Below, in pieces: positions 25,661-34,982 of a stretch of DNA of 64,000 nt. The notes beneath the pieces are model-generated. The model was not told the DNA's origin, did no database searches, and saw nothing but the letters and a program-made list of their open reading frames with translations. The stretch's first letter is position 1, and the number at the start of each line of letters is the position of its first letter. Source of the stretch: Streptomyces bungoensis (GTDB lineage Bacteria; Actinomycetota; Actinomycetes; Streptomycetales; Streptomycetaceae); contig NZ_KQ948873.1 in NCBI RefSeq assembly GCF_001514215.1, positions 1-64,000 on the forward strand. The letters run 5' to 3'. The position numbers were made by a program, and so were the translations under genes.

Positions 25661-26773
25661 GTGCGAGCAGTGGTGACCGGAGGCGCGGGCTTCGTCGGAT
25701 CGCACCTGTGCGAGCGGCTCCTGTCGCGCGGCGACGAGGTCGTCTGCGTGGACGACCTGTCCACCGGCCGTGCCGCGAACATCGCGCACCTGCTCGACGA
25801 CCCCCGCTTCCGCTTCCTGCACCAGGACGTCACCGAGGGTCTGGAGGTGTCCGGCCCGATCGGCGCGGTGTACCACCTGGCCTCCCCCGCCTCGCCGCGC
25901 GACTACCTGCGCCTGCCCGTGGAAACGCTGCTGGTGGGTTCGTACGGCACCCGCAACGCGCTGGAGCTGGCCCGCCGGCACGGCGCGAGGTTCCTGCTGA
26001 CGTCCACGTCCGAGGTGTACGGCGACCCCCAGGTCCACCCACAACCGGAGAGCTACTGGGGCAACGTCAACCCGGTCGGTCCGCGCTCCGTCTACGACGA
26101 GGCCAAGCGCTTCGGCGAGGCGCTGACCATGGCCTACCGGCGGACCCATGGCGTGCGCACCACCATCGTGCGGATCTTCAACACCTATGGCCCCCGGATG
26201 CGCGCCGACGACGGCCGTGCCGTGCCCGCCTTCGTCACCCAGGCGCTGGCCGGCCTGCCGCTGACGGTCACCGGCGACGGCAGCCAGACCCGCTCCCTCT
26301 GCTATGTGGACGACCTGGTGACGGGGCTCGTCGGGGCCTTGGAAGCGGGCGTCACCGGACCGGTCAACCTCGGCAACCCCGAGGAAGTGACCATGCGCCG
26401 ACTGGCGCTGGCGATCCGCGACGTGTGCGGGTCGTCGAGCCGGCTCACCTTCGTTCCGCGACCGCAGGACGACCCGCGGCTGCGCCGGCCGGACATCTCG
26501 GCCGCCCGCGACGAGCTGGGCTGGGCGCCGCGGACTCCCCTCGCCGAGGGCCTGGCCCGCACCGTCGCCTGGTTCCGGAACGCTTCCGCGCCCGGCGAGA
26601 TGACCGCGGCGGAGCTCGACGGCCCCCGGCCGACGCCGGCGCCTCCGCCCGGGCGCCCGCGACCCGAACGCTCCGGCCCGACCGCCGGACCCGAATCCCC
26701 CAGGAAGGGGGGCATGATCCATGACCCCGCAGGAACCGTTCGCCGTCAGGCGTCCGGCCGACGTGCCGCTTGA
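25661..26773 (+). CDS. UDP-glucuronate decarboxylase (UDP-xylose synthase)-like SDR
   Basis: An extended short-chain dehydrogenase: GGAGFVGSHL Rossmann motif at the N-terminus, TSTSEVYGDP, catalytic YDEAK, and the UXS signatures PQPESYWGNVNP and RIFNTYGPRM. It would convert UDP-glucuronate to UDP-xylose or act on a related sugar nucleotide. GTG 25661 with AAGGGGGCGG is preferred; ATG 25622 is possible. About 55 Pro/Arg-rich C-terminal residues exceed the family, and the last 53 bases overlap the next gene. A sugar for the glycosyltransferase at 16.1 kb is a reasonable guess. Confidence 0.85.
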   Translation: MRAVVTGGAGFVGSHLCERLLSRGDEVVCVDDLSTGRAANIAHLLDDPRFRFLHQDVTEGLEVSGPIGAVYHLASPASPRDYLRLPVETLLVGSYGTRNALELARRHGARFLLTSTSEVYGDPQVHPQPESYWGNVNPVGPRSVYDEAKRFGEALTMAYRRTHGVRTTIVRIFNTYGPRMRADDGRAVPAFVTQALAGLPLTVTGDGSQTRSLCYVDDLVTGLVGALEAGVTGPVNLGNPEEVTMRRLALAIRDVCGSSSRLTFVPRPQDDPRLRRPDISAARDELGWAPRTPLAEGLARTVAWFRNASAPGEMTAAELDGPRPTPAPPPGRPRPERSGPTAGPESPRKGGMIHDPAGTVRRQASGRRAA

Positions 26774-27644
26774 GCAACTCGTCGATCTGGTGCGCTCCTA
26801 CGAGGAGCACATCACCGGAGTGGCCAGTTGCACCCGCGAGGACATCGTCCTGGAGACCGGCCACCCAGGCTACGAGGAGAACAGCTGGTGCCTGACCGGC
26901 CCCGGCGGCCAGGTGTTCGCCTGGGCGGCGCTCACGGCGCATGACGGCACCCTGGACGCCGCGCTCACCGTACGTCCCGGCCGGCATGCCGAGAGCGCGG
27001 CCCGCACCCTGCTGGCCCGGCTGCTGGACCGGGCCGACGAACTCGCCGCCCAGCAGGGCAGACCTCTCACCGTCACCGTCGGCGGTGTGCTCAGCGGTGA
27101 CGAGGTGGTCCCGTCGGTCCTGCGCGAGGCGGGGTTCGCCTCCGGCGCCAGCGCCGGCCAGTACACGATCGACCTGACCGTCCCCCCGCTGCCGCCCGTG
27201 CTCCCCGAGGGCGGAAGCATCCGGGAGGCGGGCCCGCACGATCTCGGCGCCCTGCACACGGTGCACCTCAGCAGCCGCGGCAAGGGCCCCAAGACCGGGG
27301 ATCCGGCCCTGTTCGACACCCGCCTGCGGCGGTTGCGGGACGCGGGTGGCGCGGCCCTGCTGATGGAGGTCACCGGCCGGCCGACCGGCTACATCCTGAC
27401 GCAGGCCACCGACGCCAAGGAGGGACGCGTCCTGGAGCTGGCGGTGGCCCCCGCCTTTCGGGGACTGGGCATCGGGTACGCCCTGCTCGCCGCCGGGCTC
27501 GCCGAACTGCGGACCCGGGGTGTGGCCCGGGCGCGAGTCCTGCTGGACACGGGCGACCTGCACGACCAGGAGTCGCTCGGGCGGGTGCTCACCGTTCAGG
27601 CGGCGCGCACCGTCACCCGCTTCCACCGCAGCACCGACGACTGA
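26721..27644 (+). CDS. Double GNAT N-acetyltransferase
   Basis: A 307-aa protein with two GNAT domains, arranged like mycothiol synthase MshD. The second has a clear acetyl-CoA motif (LAVAPAFRGLGIGYALL near residue 245); the first is degenerate. It would acylate an amine. The ATG at 26721 lies inside the upstream gene. Within block C, which seems to make and ligate amino acids, it may protect or cap an amino group. It could also be a resistance acetyltransferase. Confidence 0.8.
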   Translation: MTPQEPFAVRRPADVPLEQLVDLVRSYEEHITGVASCTREDIVLETGHPGYEENSWCLTGPGGQVFAWAALTAHDGTLDAALTVRPGRHAESAARTLLARLLDRADELAAQQGRPLTVTVGGVLSGDEVVPSVLREAGFASGASAGQYTIDLTVPPLPPVLPEGGSIREAGPHDLGALHTVHLSSRGKGPKTGDPALFDTRLRRLRDAGGAALLMEVTGRPTGYILTQATDAKEGRVLELAVAPAFRGLGIGYALLAAGLAELRTRGVARARVLLDTGDLHDQESLGRVLTVQAARTVTRFHRSTDD

Positions 27645-27847
27645 CCCGGCCGCACCGGGGCCCACGGGCCCGTTGCCGCACCGGACAAGGACGGTGCTCC
27701 CGACCGAGTCCCGTCCCGACATCTGCCGCAACGATATCGATCCCTCTCCCGCCCTCGAAGCACTCGACGGGCAGTCGGCGCTTCTTCGTGAAGTCCCGCC
27801 CGCGCCCGGCCCACCCGTTCACCCCGCTTCAGATCGGAGCCCCTGCC

Positions 27848-29098
27848 ATGACCCGCACCGCCGCATCCCGGCGCCTGCTGATGGTGATGCCCTACAGCCA
27901 GTTCGTCCGCAAGGCCGCCGAGGCGGGCTTCGAGGTCTGGGCCATCTGGGATCCCTCGCTGCGCGAGCGGGAGTACCTCGACGAGGTCGCCGCGCACGCC
28001 CGGGAACTGCTGCTGACCGACTTCGGGGACGAGGCCGGTCTGCGCGCCCTGATCGCCGAGACGGTCCGCGCGCACGACATCGGCACCGTGCTGCACCTGG
28101 GCGCGGAGGAGTCGATGCCCCCGGCCGTCGCGGAGGCCGAGGCCCTCGGTGTCTCCCCCAACCCGGCCGCCGCCGTCACCGCCCTCAACGACAAGGCGGC
28201 GATGCGGGAGCTGCTCGCCGCGCACGGCCTGTCGCCGGTGCGCTCCCAGGTGGCGGCGACCGCCGAGGAGGTCGCCGCGGCCGTGGCCCGGCTGCCGCTG
28301 CCCGTCGTGGTCAAGCCGGCCCGCGCTTCCGGCAGCCGCGGTATCGCGCTGGTCCGCGACATCGACGACCTCGAGGAGTGGACCGGCCGCGTCACCGAGG
28401 GCGCCCTCGCCGGCCCCTACCTGATCGAGGAGTTCCTGGAGGGCCCTGAGTTCAGCGTGGAGACGCTGTCCGCGGACGGCGAGCACCACGTCATCGGCAT
28501 CACCGCGAAGCAGACCACGGGCGCGCCGTTCTTCATCGAGACCGCACACGTCCACCCGGCCCCGCTCGGCCCCGAGGAGCGGGCCGCCCTGCACGCGGTC
28601 GTGATCGGGCTGCTCGACCTGGCCGGCTACCGCTTCGGGCCCGCGCACACCGAGATCGTCCTCACCGCGCACGGCCCGCGCGTCGTGGAGTCGCAGACCC
28701 GGCTGGGCGGCGACCGCATACCGCTGCTCATCGAGACCGCGTCCGACTACGACATCGAGGCCGCGATCTTCCGCACCTTGGCCGGGGAGCCCGTGGAGCC
28801 GCCCGCCCCGCGGCACACCGCCTCCGTCGGCTTCTTCTTCCTGCCCGCCGGCCGGCTTCGGTCCGTGGAGGGCGTGGACGCCATCCGCGCGCTGCCCTAC
28901 GTGCAGGCGCTGCACTTCCCGTTCCAGCCGGGCGACGAACTGCCGCCCACCACCAATTCGTTCACCCGCCACGGCTACGTCGTCGTCGACGCCGAGTCGC
29001 CCGCCGAGGCCCGTGCCCGCATCGCCCGGGTCCGCGGTCTGCTGCGCGCCGACGTCCGCGAGGCCGCCCTGGCCGCCCCCGAGGGAGTCCTTCGATGA
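27848..29098 (+). CDS. ATP-grasp ligase 1
   Basis: A 416-aa ATP-grasp protein (VVVKPARASGSRG near residue 155 and YLIEEFLEGPEFSVE near residue 198), similar in layout to BacD-type L-amino acid ligases. At the Mg-binding site the family pattern ExNxR reads ESQTRLGGD, with Thr in place of Asn, so catalysis or metal binding may be altered. GGAG lies 8 bp before the ATG. The gene overlaps ATP-grasp 2 (ATGA). Expected reaction: carboxylate activation as an acyl phosphate and amide formation with an amine. Confidence 0.87.
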   Translation: MTRTAASRRLLMVMPYSQFVRKAAEAGFEVWAIWDPSLREREYLDEVAAHARELLLTDFGDEAGLRALIAETVRAHDIGTVLHLGAEESMPPAVAEAEALGVSPNPAAAVTALNDKAAMRELLAAHGLSPVRSQVAATAEEVAAAVARLPLPVVVKPARASGSRGIALVRDIDDLEEWTGRVTEGALAGPYLIEEFLEGPEFSVETLSADGEHHVIGITAKQTTGAPFFIETAHVHPAPLGPEERAALHAVVIGLLDLAGYRFGPAHTEIVLTAHGPRVVESQTRLGGDRIPLLIETASDYDIEAAIFRTLAGEPVEPPAPRHTASVGFFFLPAGRLRSVEGVDAIRALPYVQALHFPFQPGDELPPTTNSFTRHGYVVVDAESPAEARARIARVRGLLRADVREAALAAPEGVLR

Positions 29099-30363
29099 GC
29101 ACCCGCAAGACCGTGTTGCTGATCGGCGGCGTCGACGCCCATGTGGACCGCTTCACCGCGCTCGGTGTCGAGGTCGTCCTGATCCAGCACCCCGACAAGG
29201 TCACCGAGCACCAGACGCGCGCCGCCGACGTCCTGCTCGTCGTCGACTACACCGACTGGGACACCGTCCGGCCGTTCGCCGAGGCGGCGCGCGCCGTGTA
29301 CGGCGTCGACGCCGTGGTCTCGCTCACCGAGCCGGGGCTGAATCCGGCGAGCCGGCTCGGCGACCTGTTCGGGCTGACCGACGGCCGCCGCCACCAGGTG
29401 AGCCGCCGGATGCGCGACAAATGGCTGATGCGCCGCCACCTCGCCGAACAGGGGCTGCCCGTCCCGCACGCCGCTCAGGTGACCGACCGGGCCTCGCTGG
29501 ACGCCTTCGGCACGCTGGCCGGCTATCCGTTCATCGTCAAACCCGTCTCCACCACCGCGGGTTTCGGCCTGATCCGGGCCGAGAGCCCGCAGGACCTGGA
29601 CCGGGTGTGGGCGCGCGTGCGGGAGCTGGACGGCGGGCGCACGGACCGCGGCTCGACGATGTTCACCGTCGACGGCTTCCTGATGGAGTCCTACATCGAC
29701 GGCCCGGAGTTCAGCGTCGAGGCGCTCAGCTTCGCCGGCCGGCACGTCGTCGTCGCCGTCACCGAGAAGCTCACCGCCGAGGATCACTTCGCCGAACTGG
29801 GGCACGCCGTGCCCGCCCGGCTCTGCGCTGCCGAACGGCAGCGGCTGACCGGCGCGGTCGAGGAGTTCCTGACCGCCATGGAGGTCACCGACGGCCCGAG
29901 CCACACCGAGATCCGGCTGTCCTCGCGCGGACCGGTGGTCATCGAGTCCCACAACCGGCTCGGCGGCGACCACATCGTGGAGCTGGTCGAGGCGGCGTAC
30001 GGCATCGACATGATCGCCTATGGCGCGGCCTGGCCGCTCGGGCTCACCGAGCCGCTCGCCGAGCCGCCCGCGCCGAAGGCCGCGGCCGTCATGCGGGCCG
30101 TGGTCCGTGAGCCGGGCACCGTCTCGGCGGTGAGCGGCGTGGAGGAGGTCCGGGCCCGGCCCGGCGTGCTGATGGCACAGGTCTCCGTACGCCCGGGCGA
30201 CACCGTGCGGCCGCTGCGCGACAACTGGGACCGGCTCGGCAGCGTCGTCGTCACCGCCGCCGACACCGATACCGCGGTGGAGCTGTGCGAGCGCCTCGTG
30301 GGCGAGGACATCCGGATCGACGTCGAACCCGAGGCGGCCCCCGCGCCGGCCCGGGCCGCCTGA
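29095..30363 (+). CDS. ATP-grasp ligase 2
   Basis: A 422-aa ATP-grasp enzyme with FIVKPVSTTAGFG, MESYIDGPEFSVE and the canonical Mg site ESHNRLGGD, so it has the best-preserved active site of the three. Likely an amino-acid or dipeptide ligase. Its ATG lies in the stop of ATP-grasp 1, and a serine acetyltransferase gene follows after 32 bp. The pair may work in sequence on the same growing amide. Confidence 0.87.
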   Translation: MSTRKTVLLIGGVDAHVDRFTALGVEVVLIQHPDKVTEHQTRAADVLLVVDYTDWDTVRPFAEAARAVYGVDAVVSLTEPGLNPASRLGDLFGLTDGRRHQVSRRMRDKWLMRRHLAEQGLPVPHAAQVTDRASLDAFGTLAGYPFIVKPVSTTAGFGLIRAESPQDLDRVWARVRELDGGRTDRGSTMFTVDGFLMESYIDGPEFSVEALSFAGRHVVVAVTEKLTAEDHFAELGHAVPARLCAAERQRLTGAVEEFLTAMEVTDGPSHTEIRLSSRGPVVIESHNRLGGDHIVELVEAAYGIDMIAYGAAWPLGLTEPLAEPPAPKAAAVMRAVVREPGTVSAVSGVEEVRARPGVLMAQVSVRPGDTVRPLRDNWDRLGSVVVTAADTDTAVELCERLVGEDIRIDVEPEAAPAPARAA

Positions 30364-30395
30364 GCCGGCCGCCCGGGCCGGAAGGAGTCGGCATC

Positions 30396-31055
30396 ATGTC
30401 GGAGAAGCTTTCCCTGTGGCGCACCATGGGCGAGGACCTCGACGTCGTCGTCGCCCGCGACCCGTCCCTGTCCGGCCGGCTGGAGGCGCTCGGCCACACC
30501 GGGTTGTCCGCCGTGTGGGCGCACCGCGTGGCGCACCGGCTGTACCGGCGGCGTCTGCGCACGGCCGCGGGGGTCCTCGCCCGGGTCGCCCGCCGCCGCA
30601 CCGGCGTCGAGATCCATCCCGGCGCGGTGCTGGGCCGCCGCGTCTTCATCGACCACGGCGCATCGGTGGTCATCGGGCAGACCGCCGTCGTCGGCGACGA
30701 CGTGACGATCTATCAGCAGGTCACGCTGGGTGCGGTGGGGTGGTGGACGGACAACCACCGCCCGCCGGGCGCCCGGCGGCACCCGGTCGTCGGCGACGGG
30801 GTGATCCTCGGCGCGAACGCGACTGTGCTGGGGCCCGTGACCATCGGCGACCACTCCCTGATCGGTGCCATGGCCACCGTCACCGAGGACCTGCCGCCCG
30901 GGGCGCGCGTGTACGCGCCGCGCTGCGTCGTCCGCCCCGGCCCCGGGCTGCGGCCGGTACCGGACGCCGGCACGGCACCCGGCACCGTCCAGGGCGCGGT
31001 TCCCGCCGACGCGCCCGACGCCCTACGGATCCTCGCTTCCGCGGGTTCCTGGTGA
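30396..31055 (+). CDS. cysE: Serine O-acetyltransferase
   Basis: A 219-aa left-handed beta-helix acetyltransferase with hexapeptide repeats: IHPGAVLGRRVFIDHG and VIGQTAVVGDDVTIYQ are the CysE signatures, including the active-site Asp-His. It makes O-acetyl-L-serine from serine and acetyl-CoA. Ribosome-binding site GGAAGGAG. Placed directly before a cysteine synthase gene among amide ligases, it most likely feeds a dedicated beta-substituted alanine rather than bulk cysteine. Confidence 0.93.
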   Translation: MSEKLSLWRTMGEDLDVVVARDPSLSGRLEALGHTGLSAVWAHRVAHRLYRRRLRTAAGVLARVARRRTGVEIHPGAVLGRRVFIDHGASVVIGQTAVVGDDVTIYQQVTLGAVGWWTDNHRPPGARRHPVVGDGVILGANATVLGPVTIGDHSLIGAMATVTEDLPPGARVYAPRCVVRPGPGLRPVPDAGTAPGTVQGAVPADAPDALRILASAGSW

Positions 31056-31097
31056 CCGCACCCACCCCCTTCTCCCTCCTCACCCAGGAGTTGGTCC

Positions 31098-32060
31098 ATG
31101 ACCACCGTCCTCTCCCCGGCGCCCGCCGCCCGGCGTGTCGCCGCCGGCCTCGAAGAACTCATCGGAAACACCCCCCTGGTCCGCCTCACCGTGCCCGGCG
31201 CCGCGCCCGGCACCGAGGTCCTCGCCAAGCTGGAATCCGCCAACCCGTTCTCCAGCAGCAAGGACCGCGCCGCCCTCGCCATGCTCCGCGGCGCCGAACT
31301 GCGCGGCGAGCTGGTCCCCGGCGGCACCGTGGTGGAGTCCACGTCCGGCAACACCGGCATCGCCCTGGCAGCGCTGTGCGCCCGGCGCGGCTACCGCTGT
31401 GTGGTGGTCCTGCCCGACAGCGCGACGCCGGAGCGGACCGGGCTGCTGACGGCGCTCGGCGCGCAGGTCGTGCAGACCCCGAGTGCCGAGGGGTTCGCCG
31501 GCGCCATCGCCGAGGCCGAGCAGATCCAGGCAGCCACCCCGGGCGCCTGGTACGTGCGCCAGCACGAGAACCCCGACAACGTCCGGGCGCACTACGAGAG
31601 CACGGGACCGGAGATCTGGGCGGACACCGCCGGCCGGGTCGACGTCCTGGTCGCGGGTGTCGGCACCGGCGGCACCCTCACCGGTGCCGGCCGCTTCCTG
31701 CGCGAGCGCAATCCACGCCTGGAGGTCGTCGCCGTGGAGCCGGAGGGCTCGCCCGTCCTCTCACGCGGCCATGCCGGCACCCACCGCATCCCCGGTCTGA
31801 ACGGCGGCTTCGTCTCCCCCACCACGGACGTCGCGCTCATCGACCGGGTGATCACGTGCTCCGACGAGGCAGCCCTCACGGCCTCCCGGACGCTCGTGCG
31901 GGAGCAGGCCGTGTTCGCCGGGCTCTCCTCCGGTGCCGCTGTGCACGCGGCGACGCTGCTGGCCCGGGATCCCGCCTACGCCGGCCGGACGATAGTCGCC
32001 GTTCTCCCCGACACCGGCGAACGGTACGTCAGCATCTGGAACGAAGGGACTTCCCTGTGA
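31098..32060 (+). CDS. Cysteine synthase-type beta-substituting PLP enzyme
   Basis: A 320-aa fold-type II PLP enzyme with FSSSKDRAAL (PLP lysine), a canonical TSGNTGIAL loop and GVGTGGTLTG. It should use the O-acetylserine from the preceding gene with sulfide or another nucleophile. In D-cycloserine synthesis the similar DcsD joins O-acetylserine to hydroxyurea before an ATP-grasp step, and the order here (acetyltransferase, synthase, ATP-grasp) recalls that logic. The next gene starts in its stop codon (GTGA). Confidence 0.9.
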   Translation: MTTVLSPAPAARRVAAGLEELIGNTPLVRLTVPGAAPGTEVLAKLESANPFSSSKDRAALAMLRGAELRGELVPGGTVVESTSGNTGIALAALCARRGYRCVVVLPDSATPERTGLLTALGAQVVQTPSAEGFAGAIAEAEQIQAATPGAWYVRQHENPDNVRAHYESTGPEIWADTAGRVDVLVAGVGTGGTLTGAGRFLRERNPRLEVVAVEPEGSPVLSRGHAGTHRIPGLNGGFVSPTTDVALIDRVITCSDEAALTASRTLVREQAVFAGLSSGAAVHAATLLARDPAYAGRTIVAVLPDTGERYVSIWNEGTSL

Positions 32061-33289
32061 CCACGCTCGTGCTCCACCGCGGTTCGCTGCGTGCCAACCC
32101 CTACGAGCGGTGGCTGGCCGACCACGGCGAGAAGCTCGTCCTGCTGGGCTCGGCGCAGCAGCTGGCCCTGTTCGGCGAGGAACTGCCCACCGGGGCGCCG
32201 TATCTGCACGCGGAGGTGCTCGACGACTACGACACCGGCCCGCACGTGCTCGAGCGGGCCGCCGAGCTCGTCGAAGAGTTCGGTGTCACCGACGTCGTCG
32301 CCTGCCAGGAGTTCGACATCGAGCGGGCGGCGGCCTTGCGCGAGCGCTACGGCCTGCCCGGCCAGCGTCCCGACTCCGCGCGCGTGTACCGGGACAAGTG
32401 GGAGATGAAACAGGCCGCGGTGCGGGCCGGGATACCGGTCGCCGACCACACGCTGCTGGGGTCGGCCGCGGACCTCGAGGCCTTCGCCGACCGGCACGGG
32501 TTCCCCGTCGTGCTCAAGCCCCGCAAGGGTGTGCTGTCCATCGGTGTGGCCGTACTGCGCACCCGGGAAGAACTCCGGCGCCGGCTGCGGGAGGTGGAGC
32601 TGCTCGCCCCGGACGGTACCCCGCAGTGGCTGGCCGAGACGTTCGTCGAGGGCTCCATGTGCCACATCGACGGCACGGTCCTGGACGGCCGGATCACCAC
32701 GCTGTGGCCGTCGCAGTACCAGTACGCGCTGGCCGACTTCCGGGACCGCAAGGGCCGCGTCGACATGGCCCTGGACGTCGCCGACCCACTGGCCCGCCGT
32801 CTCGTGGCGTTCGGTGAGCGCGTGCTGGAGGCGTTCGGCGGTCCGGAGCACTTCGCCTTCCACATCGAGGTGTTCCACACCACCGGCGGCGACCTCGTCC
32901 TGTGCGAGGCGGCCTCCCGGGCGGGCGGTGCCGGGGTGCGGGACGTGCAGCGGGTGCTGTTCGGCTTCGACCCGATGGAGTACCCCGTCCGCCGTCAGCT
33001 CGGCCTGCCCGTGTCGGCCGTCGAGCGCCGGGACCCCGACCGCCTCGCGGGGCAGCTGCTGTTCACCAAGCGTCCCGGGGTGCTGCGGGCGCTGCCGGAC
33101 CCGGCGGCCTTGCCGCCGGGCGTGGTGAAGTACACCACGTACGCGGAGGTCGGCCAGAGCGTGCCGGATGCCACGCATTCGGGTGACTTCCTCGCCGCGT
33201 TCGTGGTCACCGGAGCCGACCGGGCCGAGACGGAGGCCCGGATCCGGGTGGCGGAGACCTGGTTCCTCGCGGGACTGGACATGGCCTGA
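32057..33289 (+). CDS. ATP-grasp ligase 3
   Basis: A 410-aa ATP-grasp protein (VVLKPRKGVLSIGVAV near residue 150; AETFVEGSMCHIDG near residue 195). The Mg-binding position reads CEAASRAGG, Ser where Asn is usual. It differs clearly from ATP-grasp 1 and 2. Coupled by GTGA to the cysteine synthase gene, it is probably the enzyme that condenses or cyclises that product. Last gene of block C; a converging MFS gene follows. Confidence 0.87.
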   Translation: MTTLVLHRGSLRANPYERWLADHGEKLVLLGSAQQLALFGEELPTGAPYLHAEVLDDYDTGPHVLERAAELVEEFGVTDVVACQEFDIERAAALRERYGLPGQRPDSARVYRDKWEMKQAAVRAGIPVADHTLLGSAADLEAFADRHGFPVVLKPRKGVLSIGVAVLRTREELRRRLREVELLAPDGTPQWLAETFVEGSMCHIDGTVLDGRITTLWPSQYQYALADFRDRKGRVDMALDVADPLARRLVAFGERVLEAFGGPEHFAFHIEVFHTTGGDLVLCEAASRAGGAGVRDVQRVLFGFDPMEYPVRRQLGLPVSAVERRDPDRLAGQLLFTKRPGVLRALPDPAALPPGVVKYTTYAEVGQSVPDATHSGDFLAAFVVTGADRAETEARIRVAETWFLAGLDMA

Positions 33290-33316
33290 CCACGGGCTGC
33301 CGCGCAGCCGACGGAA

Positions 33317-34795
33317 TCACTGCCCGCAGCGGCGCAGGACGGCGACCAGGCGGGCGGCCAGGGCCACGGCGAGGGCGGCGATCGCGACCTCGGTGACCAT
33401 GGCCGGTGTGTAGCGCAGTGGCAGCGCGGCTGAGGACGGGTAGAGGACCATGCCGACGACGGCGATGCCGAGCGCCGCGGCGAGCTGCTGGGTGGTGGCC
33501 AGGACGCCGGCTCCGGCGCCCGCGTCGCGCGGTGGCACCCTGCTCATCACCGCCCCGGTCAGCAGCGGGACGATCATGCCGTTGCCGAGCCCGTACACGG
33601 CCATACCCGTCAGCAGTACGGTCATGAAGGCGTCCTCGCCGGCGAGCAGCGCGGCGCAGGGCGCCGCGGCAAGGCCCAGCGCGATCAGCGCGGCGGCGAG
33701 CACGAGCACCCGGTCTCCCAGCCGTGCCCGCAGCGGGACGGCGAGCCGCGAGCCCAGGGCGATGGCGACGGCGGCGGGGGTGAACGTCAGCCCCGCCGCA
33801 GCGGAGCCGAGCCCGGCCTGGTCCTGCAGGTACAGCGCGAGGACGACGGCGAAGGGCACGCTGGCCATGTAGAGCAGGAAGTTGAGCAGAACGCCGTGCA
33901 CGAAGACAGGCACGGAGAACAGGCCCACCGGCAGCAGCGCGGGCCGGCCCCGGCGAAGCCGGGCGCGCTGGTTGCGTACGAAGGCGGCCGCCAGCAGGCA
34001 GCCCGCCGCGCAGAGGGCCAGGCCGGTAGGCAGGAACGGCCACTGCCGGACGGCGGCCAGCGGCAGCAGGACCAGCGCCACGGACACCGCGCTGAGAACC
34101 GCCCCGGTGACGTCGGCGCCCTGGCCCGCGAGCGGCGGCCGGTCGGTGTCCAGGGTGGCGGGCAGCAGCAGGAACACGATCGCACACAGCGGTATGGCGA
34201 CGAGGAAGACCGGGCGCCAGCCCAGACCGAAGACGTCCCAGGCGGGCAGGGCACCGCCGAGGATCTGGCCGAGCACCATGCCGAGGCTCATCGACACCGC
34301 GAACCAGGACAGCGCTCTGGGTTGTTCGGCGGGCGGGAAGTGCGTCCGTATCAGGGCCAGTACCTGCGGCTGGAGCACCGCGGCAGCGGCACCCTGGGCG
34401 AGCCGGGCCGCGATGAGTGAGCCGGGGGAGACGGCGAGGGCACAGGCCAGCGTGGTGAGCGCGAACACGGCGATGCCGGCCCGGTACATGCGCCGCCGTC
34501 CGAACAGGTCGCCGAGCCGGCCACCGGTGATCAGTCCGAGTCCGTAGACCAGGCCGTATCCGCCGACCACCGCCTGGAATTCGAAGGGGGTGAGCCTGAA
34601 CGACTGGTTGATGGACGGCGCCGCGAGATTGACGCAGAACTGGTCGAAGAGCGACAGGAAGGGCCCGACCAGCAGCAGGGCCAGCGCCTGCCGGCGGCGC
34701 GGGTGGGCCGGTGGCGGTGCCGGGCGGTGTCCGGTGCCGCCGCGCTCGTGCCCCCCGGGGCGGGCCGCGGGATGCCGATCGACGAGTTCCGCCAT
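33317..34795 (-). CDS. MFS drug transporter
   Basis: A 492-aa protein of 12-14 hydrophobic segments with the drug-efflux type MFS loop GGRLGDLFGRRRMY near residue 75. It converges on block C and diverges from the P450 operon. Probably an export or self-resistance pump. Confidence 0.87.
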   Translation of the reverse strand: MAELVDRHPAARPGGHERGGTGHRPAPPPAHPRRRQALALLLVGPFLSLFDQFCVNLAAPSINQSFRLTPFEFQAVVGGYGLVYGLGLITGGRLGDLFGRRRMYRAGIAVFALTTLACALAVSPGSLIAARLAQGAAAAVLQPQVLALIRTHFPPAEQPRALSWFAVSMSLGMVLGQILGGALPAWDVFGLGWRPVFLVAIPLCAIVFLLLPATLDTDRPPLAGQGADVTGAVLSAVSVALVLLPLAAVRQWPFLPTGLALCAAGCLLAAAFVRNQRARLRRGRPALLPVGLFSVPVFVHGVLLNFLLYMASVPFAVVLALYLQDQAGLGSAAAGLTFTPAAVAIALGSRLAVPLRARLGDRVLVLAAALIALGLAAAPCAALLAGEDAFMTVLLTGMAVYGLGNGMIVPLLTGAVMSRVPPRDAGAGAGVLATTQQLAAALGIAVVGMVLYPSSAALPLRYTPAMVTEVAIAALAVALAARLVAVLRRCGQ

Positions 34796-34982
34796 GTGTC
34801 CCTGTTCCCTTCACGCGTGTCCTGCGGACATCACAGGAGCACTGCGCGGCGCACGGCAAGCGGACCTGGCCAAGTCGCCGCCAGCCCGCGAAGCGGGAGC
34901 AGGCTTTCGCAACTCGCCGTCGACACGCTCCGGGCGGGTCGCACATGCTGCCGACGCAAAGCAGACGCAGAGAGGCTGTGCG

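Noticed and set aside
27658..27671. GGGCCCACGGGCCC as a terminator after the GNAT gene
   Set aside because: Only a 6-bp stem with an almost absent loop; common by chance in DNA of this GC content.
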